Below, piece after piece: positions 26,449-35,777 of a stretch of 64,000 nt of DNA. The notes beneath the pieces were generated by a model. That model searched no databases. It was not told where the DNA came from and saw nothing but the letters and a program-made list of their open reading frames with translations. The position numbers were made by a program, and so were the translations under genes. Origin of the DNA: Cellulomonas avistercoris (GTDB lineage: Bacteria; Actinomycetota; Actinomycetes; Actinomycetales; Cellulomonadaceae); NCBI RefSeq assembly GCF_014836445.1, contig NZ_JACSQV010000007.1:159663-223662 (forward strand), written 5' to 3'. Numbering within the stretch: position 1 is the stretch's first letter; each line of letters opens with the position of its first letter.

Positions 26449-27283
26449 TGGCTCATTTGGCGGGAGCGGTGGTAAGGACGCTCGCGATCTCCGCAGCAAC
26501 ATCGCGGATTGGCTAGACGGACCCGGTGAGCACGGGTCGGCGAACGCGCCGGACTCGGGCGAGCTGGGAGGAGGTGACCGTCCTTCCGTTCCACCCCGAT
26601 CGGGTCCCGCCAACCTGCCCTCACAGGTCGACCTCGGCCCAGCTCTCCGTGTGCTTCTCCGCTCTCGTGGTCGGGGAGGCGGCGCGGACGGTCCTGGCAG
26701 TGGTGGCGGTGGTGCGCGCAGCGGTGGTGCAGGTAGCCGCACCTATGGCGGAGCGTCGCGATCGGTAGGCCGAGTTTCAAAGGCGGCAGGCCGCGCCGGA
26801 CGCCTTGCCCTTGCGTACTCGTCGGGGAATCGCGAGGCGCTGCGTGAGTCGGGACTCAACTACGACGAGCTCCGCGCACTGGGTGATCCGGTCGCCATTG
26901 GTATCAGGATCATCGAGGCTGCCTTTGAGTCCAAGTCCGACAGCACTGTCGCCGACGCGGAGGAACGCGACATAGTCGCTGGGGTCGTCGAGTGGATCCT
27001 CGATCAGCCGGCAGATCGCCCACCGACACCGGAAGAGGTCGTACGGAAGGCAATCGAGACGTCAATAGCGGAGACTGCACTGACAGAGATCTCCGCAACG
27101 GTCTATGCGAAAGCTGCAAGTGCCGAGAAGAGGCGCAGCCTGGAGCGACAGATCCGCGATGTTGCCGCGGAATACGCGACGCAGGCCACTCTGAGCCCTT
27201 CCGGAGCTACCGAGCAGGAAATGTCGAAGGCGATCGAGCGTGGCATCCGAGACATCGGCATGATCTTCGGAGTCAAGTCATGA
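26438..27283 (+). CDS. qatB: QatB
   Basis: 281 residues, ATG 11 bases inside the end of qatA. The N-terminus is MGTSGSFGGSGG, the glycine/serine-rich start seen in QatB proteins, followed by a proline- and glycine-rich, disordered region to about residue 95 with further GGGGARSGGAGSRTYGG. The C-terminal half is a compact helical domain (SVGRVSKAAGRAGRLALAYS, then ESGLNYDELRALGDPVAIG and VVEWILDQPADRPPTPEEV). No enzymatic motif. QatB is the small, defining component of the Qat system and its partners are QatA and QatC. Confidence 0.88.
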   Translation: MGTSGSFGGSGGKDARDLRSNIADWLDGPGEHGSANAPDSGELGGGDRPSVPPRSGPANLPSQVDLGPALRVLLRSRGRGGGADGPGSGGGGARSGGAGSRTYGGASRSVGRVSKAAGRAGRLALAYSSGNREALRESGLNYDELRALGDPVAIGIRIIEAAFESKSDSTVADAEERDIVAGVVEWILDQPADRPPTPEEVVRKAIETSIAETALTEISATVYAKAASAEKRRSLERQIRDVAAEYATQATLSPSGATEQEMSKAIERGIRDIGMIFGVKS

Positions 27284-28578
27284 CCCGGCTCCTACTCGCG
27301 ATCTCAGAGACCGACGCTGAAACCGCTCTCCAGCACGGTGTATTCGACGAGGTCTTTCTTTGGGCGCCCAGCGGAAAGTCCACGTTCGTCGGCCCACTCG
27401 ACCCGTACCTGTCGACGCTCGGAGCAGTAAACCCGCGCAACGTGGATCTCGTTCGGATCGCTCTGGCGGTCCTCGCATCTGATCGGTCGGTGCTTCGCGA
27501 GGGCGGGGGCTCGAACTGGAATGCTCGAGAGCTCGATCTCACAGTGCAAGTGGCTGATCCTGCCCTCTGGGCGTCCTATGCCGACCGGCTCGCCCGAGTC
27601 GTCGGCTTCCTCTCTGGTGACTCCTGGACGTTCCAGTTCTCGCCCGCACCTCCTGCCAACGAGACAGTTCTGCGTATCGAGGAGCAGCACCACGAGCGCA
27701 CGGTGCTTCTGAGCGGCGGGGCGGACTCGGCGGCCGGCGCGCTTCTCTCAGCCCTCGAGCTAGGTCATGGACGCTCGCAAGCTCTGGTTTCCCAGTACAG
27801 CTCGACCGCGATATCTCCTGTCCAACAGGGCCTCTTCAAGGCGGTGCAAGCGTTCGTCCCAAGGTGCGGCCAGGTGCATCGGCAGTTCCACCTACACCGC
27901 AGGTCGAAGCGTCTGGGTGGGACGTCGTTTCAAAGCGAGTCGTCGACGCGGTCGCGATCGCTCCTCTTCCTCGCGCTCGGGCTTGCCGTTGCGGAACGTG
28001 CCGCTTCACCGCTCTGGATTCCCGAGAACGGCTTCGCGTCGCTCAACCCGCCGCTCGGCCCAGACCGCCGTGGGGGCCTGTCGACCCACACGACTCACCC
28101 GAGGTTCCTCAGGGAGCTGGCGGATCTGATGGAGGACGTCGGCGGCCATAGCCTGATCGAGAACCCCTTTGAAGGGCTCACGAAGGGCGAGATGTTCCGA
28201 CGCGTCGCGGACGCGATCGGCGTGGACTCCGCGTCCGGGTACCTCAGCTCGACCAACTCGTGCTCGCACACCGACGCCCGCTTCGTTGGGGTGACCGGAG
28301 CGTCCTGCGGCGTGTGCTTCGGGTGCCTGGTGCGACGGGCCGCGTTCCTCGCGGCAGGCATCCCTGACAAGACGACCTATCTCGTCGACGACAAGGCCGG
28401 CCGTTTCGAAGGCTTCGTCAAGCAGAAGTCAATCGTCGAGCCCATGCGTGACTTCGCCGACCGGGGCATCCGCGCGCGCGATGTCATGGTCATGTCCTTG
28501 CCGTCGGGATACGCCGCACAGGATGCGCTGGCCCTGTCTCAGAGGGGCGTGGAAGAACTCCGGAGTCTGTTCGCATGA
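27280..28578 (+). CDS. qatC: QatC, QueC-like PP-loop ATPase
   Basis: 432 residues from an ATG that overlaps the qatB stop. The PP-loop nucleotide-binding motif LLSGGADSAAGAL lies at about 143-155, as in QueC (SGGxDS). Near residues 328-350 a cysteine cluster CSHTDARFVGVTGASCGVC followed by FGC corresponds to the QueC zinc site. The N-terminal 140 residues (LLLAISETDAETALQHGVF start) are specific to QatC. QueC makes the 7-deazaguanine precursor preQ0 or modifies proteins, so a deazapurine or protein-modifying activity is likely but unproved for Qat. Confidence 0.92.
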   Translation: MTRLLLAISETDAETALQHGVFDEVFLWAPSGKSTFVGPLDPYLSTLGAVNPRNVDLVRIALAVLASDRSVLREGGGSNWNARELDLTVQVADPALWASYADRLARVVGFLSGDSWTFQFSPAPPANETVLRIEEQHHERTVLLSGGADSAAGALLSALELGHGRSQALVSQYSSTAISPVQQGLFKAVQAFVPRCGQVHRQFHLHRRSKRLGGTSFQSESSTRSRSLLFLALGLAVAERAASPLWIPENGFASLNPPLGPDRRGGLSTHTTHPRFLRELADLMEDVGGHSLIENPFEGLTKGEMFRRVADAIGVDSASGYLSSTNSCSHTDARFVGVTGASCGVCFGCLVRRAAFLAAGIPDKTTYLVDDKAGRFEGFVKQKSIVEPMRDFADRGIRARDVMVMSLPSGYAAQDALALSQRGVEELRSLFA

Positions 28579-29369
28579 CGGTGCAGCTCCCACCAATCGA
28601 TCTCCATGCGCACATCAGCCCGAAGGTGAGCCATGCGGAGCTAGAACGACTCGGCGCCGTGGTATTCGCTGCCACTAGATCCATTGCTGAATTCGAGTCC
28701 GTCAGGAACCGCCGCGACACCGTGACCGTCTGGGGGTTGGGCTGTCACCCTGGCGTTGAGCGAGCGCAAACTGCCTTCGACCCTGCGGAGTTCACGAAAC
28801 TTCTGCCAATGACGGCGTATGTGAGCGAGGTCGGGATCGACGGGCGCTCGAGGGTCGCGATCGACACGCAGGTGCGAGTGCTGACGTCGATCCTGGAGAG
28901 CCTACAGAGGGCGCCGCGGATTACTTCAATTCACAGTTCAGGGGCGCCGAGCATCGTTCTCAAAATTCTGGAAGAACATCGAGTCCAGGGCGCAGTTCTG
29001 CATTGGTGGCGGGGCGATACGAAGGAGACGAGGCGCGCGCTTGAACTAGGGTGCTGGTTCTCATTCAACGCTGCAGGCATGAAGCATCCCGCAGATGTCG
29101 CCGCGATCCCGCTCGATCGGGTCCTCACCGAGACCGACCATCCGACCGGCGATCGAGGCTCCACGTCCCCGAGGCAGCCTGGCGCAGTTGGCGACGTGGA
29201 GACTGCGCTTGCTCAACTTCACGGGCTCGACGCGGCAGCTGTCCGTCGGCAGGTCTGGTCGAACTTCGCGAGCCTTGTCCACGCAGTTGATGTTGTGGAG
29301 CTCCTTCCACTACCGGTGCGCCGCATGCTCGCTGCCACAGAACGTCCGGACCCCTCCCCCCGCAGTTAA
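28575..29369 (+). CDS. qatD: QatD, TatD-like metal-dependent DNase/hydrolase
   Basis: 264 residues, ATGA overlap with qatC. TatD-type binuclear metal site: DLHAH (H11, H13), a glutamate in YVSEVGIDGR near residue 80, histidines in TSIHSSGA and AVLHWWRG, and the aspartate in TETDHPTGDRG. The length is normal. TatD proteins are 3'-5' exonucleases or phosphohydrolases. It closes the four-gene Qat set; after it comes a gap of about 200 bases before the Fic gene. Confidence 0.92.
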   Translation: MTVQLPPIDLHAHISPKVSHAELERLGAVVFAATRSIAEFESVRNRRDTVTVWGLGCHPGVERAQTAFDPAEFTKLLPMTAYVSEVGIDGRSRVAIDTQVRVLTSILESLQRAPRITSIHSSGAPSIVLKILEEHRVQGAVLHWWRGDTKETRRALELGCWFSFNAAGMKHPADVAAIPLDRVLTETDHPTGDRGSTSPRQPGAVGDVETALAQLHGLDAAAVRRQVWSNFASLVHAVDVVELLPLPVRRMLAATERPDPSPRS

Positions 29370-29565
29370 GTGCGCGGCGACTGAGCTCTGAGGCGCTCCT
29401 AGCGACCGGGCCACGGCTCGAGCGCAACTGCCGCCATCAGCCCGCCCGCGGCTATCGACTGCAACCGAAACGCCAGGGCGCGCGACTCATTCAGCTGGCA
29501 AACGCCAGCGGGCGGACACCCCAGTGCGTCATGGTGGCTGGATCACATCGTCTGGGGAGGGTCTT

Positions 29566-30924
29566 GTGCACGATGCCGAATCGCTACTCGTTGGTACTCC
29601 CTATCTGATCGCAGGTGACTTCGTATCAGCGACTCGGTTCCAGGCTGCTGCTACTCGGTCGTCCGAGACGCGCAGGAAGGCCACGGAGACCAACGCGCGC
29701 ATCGTTGCGGAGGCCCAGGAGGTGCTCGATCCGTACCTGAAGGCGGCACGAACCGATCTCGTTGCAGAGAGCAACGTGATCGAGGGGATGCAGTGGTCGG
29801 CGCAGGAGGTCCGCGCAGTGGTCGCCACTCATCGTGAGCTCCTCTCGGCACCAACGCGGACGCTCGTGGCCGGCGTGAAGTCTGATCCACGCGTCTACGA
29901 GGCGCTGGGGCTCTACAGAGCACACGAGATCGCAGAGACCTGGTCAGAGCAGGACAGGGTGCCGCGCGCTCACGAGATCCGCGAATTGCACCGGCTTATC
30001 CTGGGGGCGATCCCCGGCAGCGGTGAGTTCAAGCAGTTCGATAACGTGATCGGTGGAAGCGCCCACCGCACTTCCTCCGTTGCCGACACGCCCCGGGTGA
30101 TGCTCGAGCTCGCAGACTGGTGGGGTGCGGGAACCCCCGACCCCCTGCTGACCGCGACCGTAGTGCACGCCTGGCTCGCCCATATTCACCCGTTCGAAGA
30201 CGGGAACGGACGCCTCTCGCGAATCCTGGCGAACCTCGAACTGGCGCGTCACGGGTACCCCGCGCTGACCGTCCGAGCTGCGAGCGATCGCGGCGAGTAC
30301 TACGCAGCGCTCGCCGCGAGCGACGAGGGCGACCTCCTGCCCCTGTATGAACTCTTCGGGAGAGTCCTGCGCAGGCAAGCCAAGATCATGTCGCGACCCC
30401 ACTACGTCCGCGCGGTCATCGAGGACCGGCTCCTCGCGAGTGAGAGTGAGCGCCACAGATTCTGGCTAAGCACCCTGCGTCAGTTCACCACGGCGCTGGG
30501 AGAGAGCCTGCGAGGGCGTGGTGCCCTGTTTGAAGTTCAGGGAACGCTGGATCCAGGTTCGTTCTCACTCCTTTGCGACCGCGACGTCGAAGGTAATGGC
30601 TGGTTCGCGACGGTCCGCCAGAAAGGTGAGCAGAGCGAGTGGCTCCTTTGGTTCGGCTTCCGCAGCGATAGGTGGCTGGAGATCGATAGCAGCGCGGTGT
30701 ACCCGTCCATCTTTATCTCGCGTCGCGACCGTACTCCTGACGCGATGCACCCTTACACGCAACACTTCCTGCGCAGTGACATAGACGGTCGCGTCCCCGA
30801 CGAGATCAGCGTCATTCCCGCCGTGCCCTCTCCTATAAGGCAACGGTTTGAATTCGACCTTACAGAGACCCGGCCCGAGGAGTCTGCCCGACTAATCGCG
30901 GACTCCTTGGTCTCCGTGCTCTAG
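29566..30924 (+). CDS. Class II Fic-domain protein (probable AMP transferase)
   Basis: 452 residues from a GTG at 29566 placed four bases after GGAGGG; an in-frame GTG at 29524 would add 14 residues. The N-terminal inhibitory helix has SNVIEG at 69-74, matching (S/T)xxxE(G/N), which marks class II Fic proteins. The catalytic loop HPFEDGNGR is at 208-216 with all key residues, so it should be active once the inhibitory glutamate moves. The C-terminal half from about residue 270 resembles no domain I know (SFSLLCDRD, GWFATVRQKGEQSEWLLWFG). Fic enzymes adenylylate proteins and act as toxins or regulators. Inside the defence island. Confidence 0.87.
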   Translation: MHDAESLLVGTPYLIAGDFVSATRFQAAATRSSETRRKATETNARIVAEAQEVLDPYLKAARTDLVAESNVIEGMQWSAQEVRAVVATHRELLSAPTRTLVAGVKSDPRVYEALGLYRAHEIAETWSEQDRVPRAHEIRELHRLILGAIPGSGEFKQFDNVIGGSAHRTSSVADTPRVMLELADWWGAGTPDPLLTATVVHAWLAHIHPFEDGNGRLSRILANLELARHGYPALTVRAASDRGEYYAALAASDEGDLLPLYELFGRVLRRQAKIMSRPHYVRAVIEDRLLASESERHRFWLSTLRQFTTALGESLRGRGALFEVQGTLDPGSFSLLCDRDVEGNGWFATVRQKGEQSEWLLWFGFRSDRWLEIDSSAVYPSIFISRRDRTPDAMHPYTQHFLRSDIDGRVPDEISVIPAVPSPIRQRFEFDLTETRPEESARLIADSLVSVL

Positions 30925-31066
30925 TCCTGTCCGGATCGTTGCATTTCCATCGCCGACGTGGCGCGTGCTGTACTGGTCTCGTCCAACCCGGCGCGGCTGG
31001 TGTACCGCCACCATCCCGCGCTGTGTCGGATGCGACCATCGACCTGCGTCTTCTTCGACGGTCGAG

Positions 31067-31288
31067 GTGCGAACTGTCCCCGCAGAGGAAGACCTTCGGC
31101 TGAGCTGGCTCACCTTTCTCGACAAGCGATACGGGGGCCGCGTGTACGAGGACAGCAGCGGGGCGCACGTCGACGTTCTGGACAACGATCCGCAGGGGGA
31201 CCGAGTGCTGGCGGTCCTGGATCCGGGTGGTGTGCGTGACTTGGATCGATGCCGCGAAGGTATCGCTGAATCCGTTCTAGCGGACTGA
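31067..31288 (+). CDS. Small hypothetical protein
   Basis: 73 residues from a GTG at 31067 (RTVPAEEDLRLSWLTFLDKR, then YGGRVYEDSSGAHVDVLDND). The amino-acid makeup and regular codon use look like a real protein but no ribosome site is convincing, and the reading frame extends upstream into unlikely sequence. It ends about 70 bases before the large nuclease-NTPase gene and could be a small accessory protein or an upstream regulatory ORF. No family recognised. Confidence 0.35.
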   Translation: MRTVPAEEDLRLSWLTFLDKRYGGRVYEDSSGAHVDVLDNDPQGDRVLAVLDPGGVRDLDRCREGIAESVLAD

Positions 31289-31359
31289 GCCGAGATCAGC
31301 TGAGCCACCACTGTCGGGCGACCCCATGGATTGTCGGCAGGTGGTGCGACGATGCGGCT

Positions 31360-34300
31360 GTGTCCGGCAAAGGTGATCCGAGGCGTAGAGGCGGCGGGCG
31401 CGCGCAGCGTCGCCCAACGCGAGCAGATGGGCGACGCGTTGCTGCCCGCGTGCTCCCCGGGGACGGCCCGCGTGACGACGGGCCCAATGCTGAGCACCTA
31501 TGGGCCGGGACGCGGTCAGGGTCGCGAGCAGCGCGTGGGTATCACTACCAGGACGATGTTGCTGCGTGGCTGTGTGCGCAGGTGCTTGCGGGGGGCATCG
31601 ACGCCGACGTCCTCGTTCCCGAGGGGTTCGAGGATGTGTCATGCGAGGGTGCCTCGGCTTGGCAGGTTCAGGTCAAGTCGCGGCAGGACCGCCGCAACGA
31701 CTTCACTGCTGCCGAAGCCGCTCAGCACGTCCTGGCCGTAGCAGCGAGCGACGAGCAGCGCCGCGCGTTGGGGATGACCGGCCGGCCGGTCTTGGTTCTC
31801 GAGAAGTCGATCGACGGCTGCTCTCCGGCCACGTGGGGCCAGGTGATCGGGGACCTCCCCTCAGGAAACCCGCTGTTGACAGCTCTCGAGCACCTCGGTG
31901 CGGCACGGGGTATGGAGGCGACGGCGATTCGGGCGGTGGCAGAGCGGATCTCCGTCTTCGTCCTGCCCTGGCAGGAGGCCCGCGAGCAGGCGGCCGCGCT
32001 GCTGGCTGATCGCTACGCCCTCCCACGCGGTGTCACAGGTCCGATCGTGCTGGCGCTGCGCGATGCGGTAGCGAGGTGTATTGACACGAACGCCGAGTCG
32101 AACTGGGTGAGGCGCGCTGGGATGGACCGGACCCAGATCGAACGCGTGACGGGCGGGGCCGCGACTGGCATCGACCGAACCGCAGTCGAGCAGGCACTGA
32201 CGGACGGCCTGTGCGAACCAGTCGACTTCGACACGCCGCTACGCGATGACCGCTTCTATGAGGGCGTTGCCGCGCAGCCGGGTCATGTCGCCGCGGGCTT
32301 GCCGGTACCGCGACCTGACCTCGTCGAGCAAATCGCCTCGGCGGTCGACCATGGGGCGCCCGTCTTGATCACTGGGCCGTCGGGAGTGGGCAAGTCCGTC
32401 CTGCTGTGGATGTCGGCCTCGTCCATGCGCGACATCTTGTGGTTCCGGGTCCGCATACTTCGCGAGGCGGACGTCGCATCGCTGGTTGCCCTTGCCCGCG
32501 CATACGGACCTACTGAGCGAGCCAGAGTTGGATTTCTTGTCGATGGTGTCGGTCTTCGAGGCAGCGACGCGTGGGATCTGCTGGTTCGCGAAGTTGCGCC
32601 CATCGCCGGAATAGCACTTCTCGGAACCGCGCGATTCGAGGACTTGCAGCCGCTCCGGTCCTTGGCGGAGTGCGTGCTCATTGAGCCGCGACTCGACGAG
32701 AACACCGCTGAGCAGATCTACCTCGCGTTGACGGCAGTTGGTGCCACCGGCGCTGCGCACTGGCGGGAGGCGTACCGGGAGGCTCACGGACTGACGCTGG
32801 AGTACACGCACCGCCTGACGAGCGGACGTCGTCTGGCTGACGTGCTCGGTGAGCAGGTCCGACGTCGGATTGATGACCCTGAGCGGGGCGTTGAGGTCAG
32901 CGTTATCGGGCTCGTGGCGGCGGCTCAGCGTTGGGGCGCCGATCTGGACCTGCGGGCTGTTCAGCGTTCCCTCGATGCGCCTGATGCCCTGTTCCGGCAG
33001 TCGCTCGGTCGGCTGAAGGACGAGCACCTGGTTCAGGAGTTCGACGGTCGCTTGTCGGGTCTTCACCAGCTCCGATCGTCTGCTCTGAGCGACGCGGTGT
33101 GGCGGTACCCGCCACCGACCGTGCAGGACTCCGTCGGAACGCTCCTCGAGTTGGTCGACGACGAGCAGCTCACAACCCTCGTGATGTCCATCATGACCGA
33201 GCATCCAAGGCTCGACGACGTTGTCACGTCCCGGCTCAAGACCGAACTGCGCAACCGGGACTCGCTAGCTGCTTGGGCGTCGGCGTTGCACGGGCTGCGG
33301 ATGGTCGACTTTCGCCGCCGCTGCGACCGAATCGTCGCAAAGCTGGACCGGCTAGGTGTAAATCCCGTGGATCGGGCCATCGCAATCCAGCTCGCGATGC
33401 TCGACTCCGAGCCTTCGCCGTTGTTCAAGTCGGAAGTCCGAAAGGCTATTCAGCAGATCGAACCCGACCTGAACGCGGGTAGTCCGCTGCGCGACGCCAT
33501 GGCGAGCACGGGTATCGATTTCCTGGTTTCCGCCGTCTGTGGAGGGTCGCTCGAGGCGGCCCGGCAGCTTCTCGCGGTGTTGCAGGGCACCACGGCCGAT
33601 CTCGATGCGGCGCTCGTCGGGCACCTGGGTGGTTCGCCGCTCGAGGCGGCACTGCGCGGCGCCGGGTGTGAAGACCTCGGCAGCATCCTGGCTACCGCGC
33701 GGCTGGTCTCGCAGGCGCTCGCGGTCCACCTATTTGAGGCAGCGGGTGGTCAAGCCGCTGTCATCGAACGGCTCAAGGTGGAGTACCCAGAACTCGTCGA
33801 AGTCGGCGTAGTCGAGCGTGACGGGGTGGCGGTTGCGGTGGCGCGGTGCCTCCATGTGTCTGACGAGTACGCCGGCGGGGCCGACGCGGTGGTGCGCGCC
33901 TTCGCCAAGGTGCTGCTGCGCTGCTCTCCCATTTGCGACTCCGTGGATGTGGAGGCCCGACTCCCCGGCGACATCCCACTTCAGTCCGGGGGCTATGTCA
34001 TGGCGGTCAGCCATTTGCAGCGACGCTACGACCGTCCGGCAACGGAAGTCGCCTGGAACCGCCTGCGCATTAATGTGGCCGCCGCGGCTGGTGGCCTCGT
34101 CGACGCAACCGCGAGAGTCGCCGATGCACGCAGAATCGTGACCGGTGCCCATGGATACCTGATCGACCTCGTTCGCGTCTGGTGCAACGGGGAGCTCCTG
34201 CCGCGGGATAGGCAGCGTCTCATCCGGGCTGGGGATGCCCTTACAGCGGCGTCGGGCGATCTGCGGGTGCCGGTCAGCGTGAGCCTGGCAACGCTTGACT

Positions 34301-35511
34301 CGGTCGAGGGTGTCGACGCGTCTCCGAGAAGCGACCCGGTCCATGGGCTTGCATGGGCGCTGGTCGAGAACTTGGCTGGGCGCCTGTTCGAGTCGAAGCC
34401 GAACTGGGCCGCCCTGGCGGGCTTCGTCGGTGACCAGCTCCGTCGCGAAGTGTCCGAGATCCGCCAGGAGCAATGGGAACTTCTCGGCGAGGACCCGCCA
34501 GCTGAACTCGAAGCGATGGACACGATCTTCTCGTGCCTCAACACCGTCCTCCTCGAACTTGCAGCAGGCTCACTCTCACGTGCCGCAATCCGTGCGATCG
34601 CGTCATCCGGGCCGAGAGGCACCTCGATCTATCGTGTCGCCGAGGCCGCGCGAGTCCAGGCCACGCGGGCCGAAGACGAGTGGGCGGCACATCTCGTCGC
34701 TCTTGCTGCGGGCTCTGGTCTGGTTGTTGAGGTTCATCGGCGCCCTCGCTCTACCCCGTCGTCCCTCGGCCGATTTGCATCACAGTTCGCCCTCGGCGTC
34801 GAGATGGACGACCTGACCCAATGGACTGCCGCTCTGGAGTTGCTCCGCAGTGCCATCGAGTCCAGTACGCCACCCGCAGCCGACCGCGGAACGGTCCTTC
34901 TCTTTCCGGTCAGCGGCGGCAGGCCGATCCGAATGCTCGCCATGGCGATGGTGATCAGTATCTTTCCCGGCACAGAGTTGTTCGAAGAATGGGTGGAGTC
35001 GCTACCTGAGCCGTGGCCAACGCCTCTTGCGGACGCTCTGGTGGAAGCACATCAAGCACTACAAATGGTCTCTGCCCTGGGAGTTCTCGATGCTCGACGT
35101 GGCACATCCGGTGTCGACCAGACGAAGGTCGATGAGCAGATCAGCCGATTTCGAGGAGCACTGGAGGCGATAGGGCGGCTGCAGCCGCAAGATGGTGTTG
35201 TCGTCGGGATACGCGAGGAGCTCGACAGCCTCACGGACCGGGTCCAGGGCGAGTTCGACGACGATGCGCCCGAGGAAGCAACGCTTGCTGCCAGAATCGC
35301 GCAGGGCGCCATGCAGTCATCCAACGATGAGGTCACGAATCTAGGCGTACTCATGATCCTCGCTCTCACGTGGGATCGAGATCCTGAGGCGGCACGGCAG
35401 CTCCTGCGCTCCTGGGAGTTGGCTGCGGCGGCCGCCGATAACACCCTGGCCTCGAGCTCGGCGAGGGGGACGGTGAGCGGGGCCGAGCCATCGGCCAAGG
35501 CGTCGCCGTAG
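31360..35511 (+). CDS. Giant DUF4297-like nuclease fused to STAND-type NTPase, candidate anti-phage protein
   Basis: 1383 residues from a GTG at 31360; the first 45 are basic and a later GTG is possible. Residues about 58-200 look like the DUF4297/Cap4 nuclease: GYHYQDDVAAWLCAQV, an acidic EGFEDV near 88 and QVQVKSRQ at 102-109, the E-(D)-QxK core of a PD-(D/E)xK enzyme. After a linker comes a P-loop NTPase: Walker A GPSGVGKSVLL at 339-349, a Walker B-like GFLVDGVGL near 391 and GTARFEDLQPL near 417. The remaining 900 residues are mostly helical and repeat-like. This layout resembles Avs/STAND anti-phage proteins, where the C-terminus recognises a phage protein. The family match is inferred from motifs only. 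Confidence 0.75.
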   Translation: MSGKGDPRRRGGGRAQRRPTRADGRRVAARVLPGDGPRDDGPNAEHLWAGTRSGSRAARGYHYQDDVAAWLCAQVLAGGIDADVLVPEGFEDVSCEGASAWQVQVKSRQDRRNDFTAAEAAQHVLAVAASDEQRRALGMTGRPVLVLEKSIDGCSPATWGQVIGDLPSGNPLLTALEHLGAARGMEATAIRAVAERISVFVLPWQEAREQAAALLADRYALPRGVTGPIVLALRDAVARCIDTNAESNWVRRAGMDRTQIERVTGGAATGIDRTAVEQALTDGLCEPVDFDTPLRDDRFYEGVAAQPGHVAAGLPVPRPDLVEQIASAVDHGAPVLITGPSGVGKSVLLWMSASSMRDILWFRVRILREADVASLVALARAYGPTERARVGFLVDGVGLRGSDAWDLLVREVAPIAGIALLGTARFEDLQPLRSLAECVLIEPRLDENTAEQIYLALTAVGATGAAHWREAYREAHGLTLEYTHRLTSGRRLADVLGEQVRRRIDDPERGVEVSVIGLVAAAQRWGADLDLRAVQRSLDAPDALFRQSLGRLKDEHLVQEFDGRLSGLHQLRSSALSDAVWRYPPPTVQDSVGTLLELVDDEQLTTLVMSIMTEHPRLDDVVTSRLKTELRNRDSLAAWASALHGLRMVDFRRRCDRIVAKLDRLGVNPVDRAIAIQLAMLDSEPSPLFKSEVRKAIQQIEPDLNAGSPLRDAMASTGIDFLVSAVCGGSLEAARQLLAVLQGTTADLDAALVGHLGGSPLEAALRGAGCEDLGSILATARLVSQALAVHLFEAAGGQAAVIERLKVEYPELVEVGVVERDGVAVAVARCLHVSDEYAGGADAVVRAFAKVLLRCSPICDSVDVEARLPGDIPLQSGGYVMAVSHLQRRYDRPATEVAWNRLRINVAAAAGGLVDATARVADARRIVTGAHGYLIDLVRVWCNGELLPRDRQRLIRAGDALTAASGDLRVPVSVSLATLDSVEGVDASPRSDPVHGLAWALVENLAGRLFESKPNWAALAGFVGDQLRREVSEIRQEQWELLGEDPPAELEAMDTIFSCLNTVLLELAAGSLSRAAIRAIASSGPRGTSIYRVAEAARVQATRAEDEWAAHLVALAAGSGLVVEVHRRPRSTPSSLGRFASQFALGVEMDDLTQWTAALELLRSAIESSTPPAADRGTVLLFPVSGGRPIRMLAMAMVISIFPGTELFEEWVESLPEPWPTPLADALVEAHQALQMVSALGVLDARRGTSGVDQTKVDEQISRFRGALEAIGRLQPQDGVVVGIREELDSLTDRVQGEFDDDAPEEATLAARIAQGAMQSSNDEVTNLGVLMILALTWDRDPEAARQLLRSWELAAAAADNTLASSSARGTVSGAEPSAKASP

Positions 35512-35662
35512 CAGTTGCCAGCCGCAAAGCGGCACCGGGAGTTCAATCAGTCGGCTATGCCGAGGCGTTCCGGTCGAGGGTCGGGTGCGTTCCCTACTTG
35601 GTCGCGCAGCGTCGCAGGTCAGAAGCGTCTCTGCAGGTCCGAGTTGATCCACTCACCACCCA

Positions 35663-35701
35663 GAGGCCCGGGACAAGCACTAATTCACTGAGACAACCCT
35701 C
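35663..35701. repeat. tRNA-Lys-associated motif, copy 2 (right island boundary)
   Basis: GAGGCCCGGG and TTCACTGAGACAACCCTC, the same order and spacing as at 20462. Preceded by a stretch GATCCACTCAC...CCCAGAGG that is also shared with the copy at 39972. It lies about 150 bases after the STAND gene and closes the lower-G+C segment. Confidence 0.6.
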
Positions 35702-35777
35702 GGGAGAACCAGGGGGACAACCTCGGCGACCGCTCGCCTGTGCGGCCTAGGCTACGGCCTTGCCGGACTGCAGAACC

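Noticed and set aside
31331..31741. Frame overlapping the start of the STAND gene
   Set aside because: Shadow; the GTG frame at 31360 contains the nuclease motifs.
20463..35701. A complete prophage or integrative element with integrase
   Set aside because: No integrase, excisionase, capsid, portal or conjugation gene is seen. It is an island with defence genes only.
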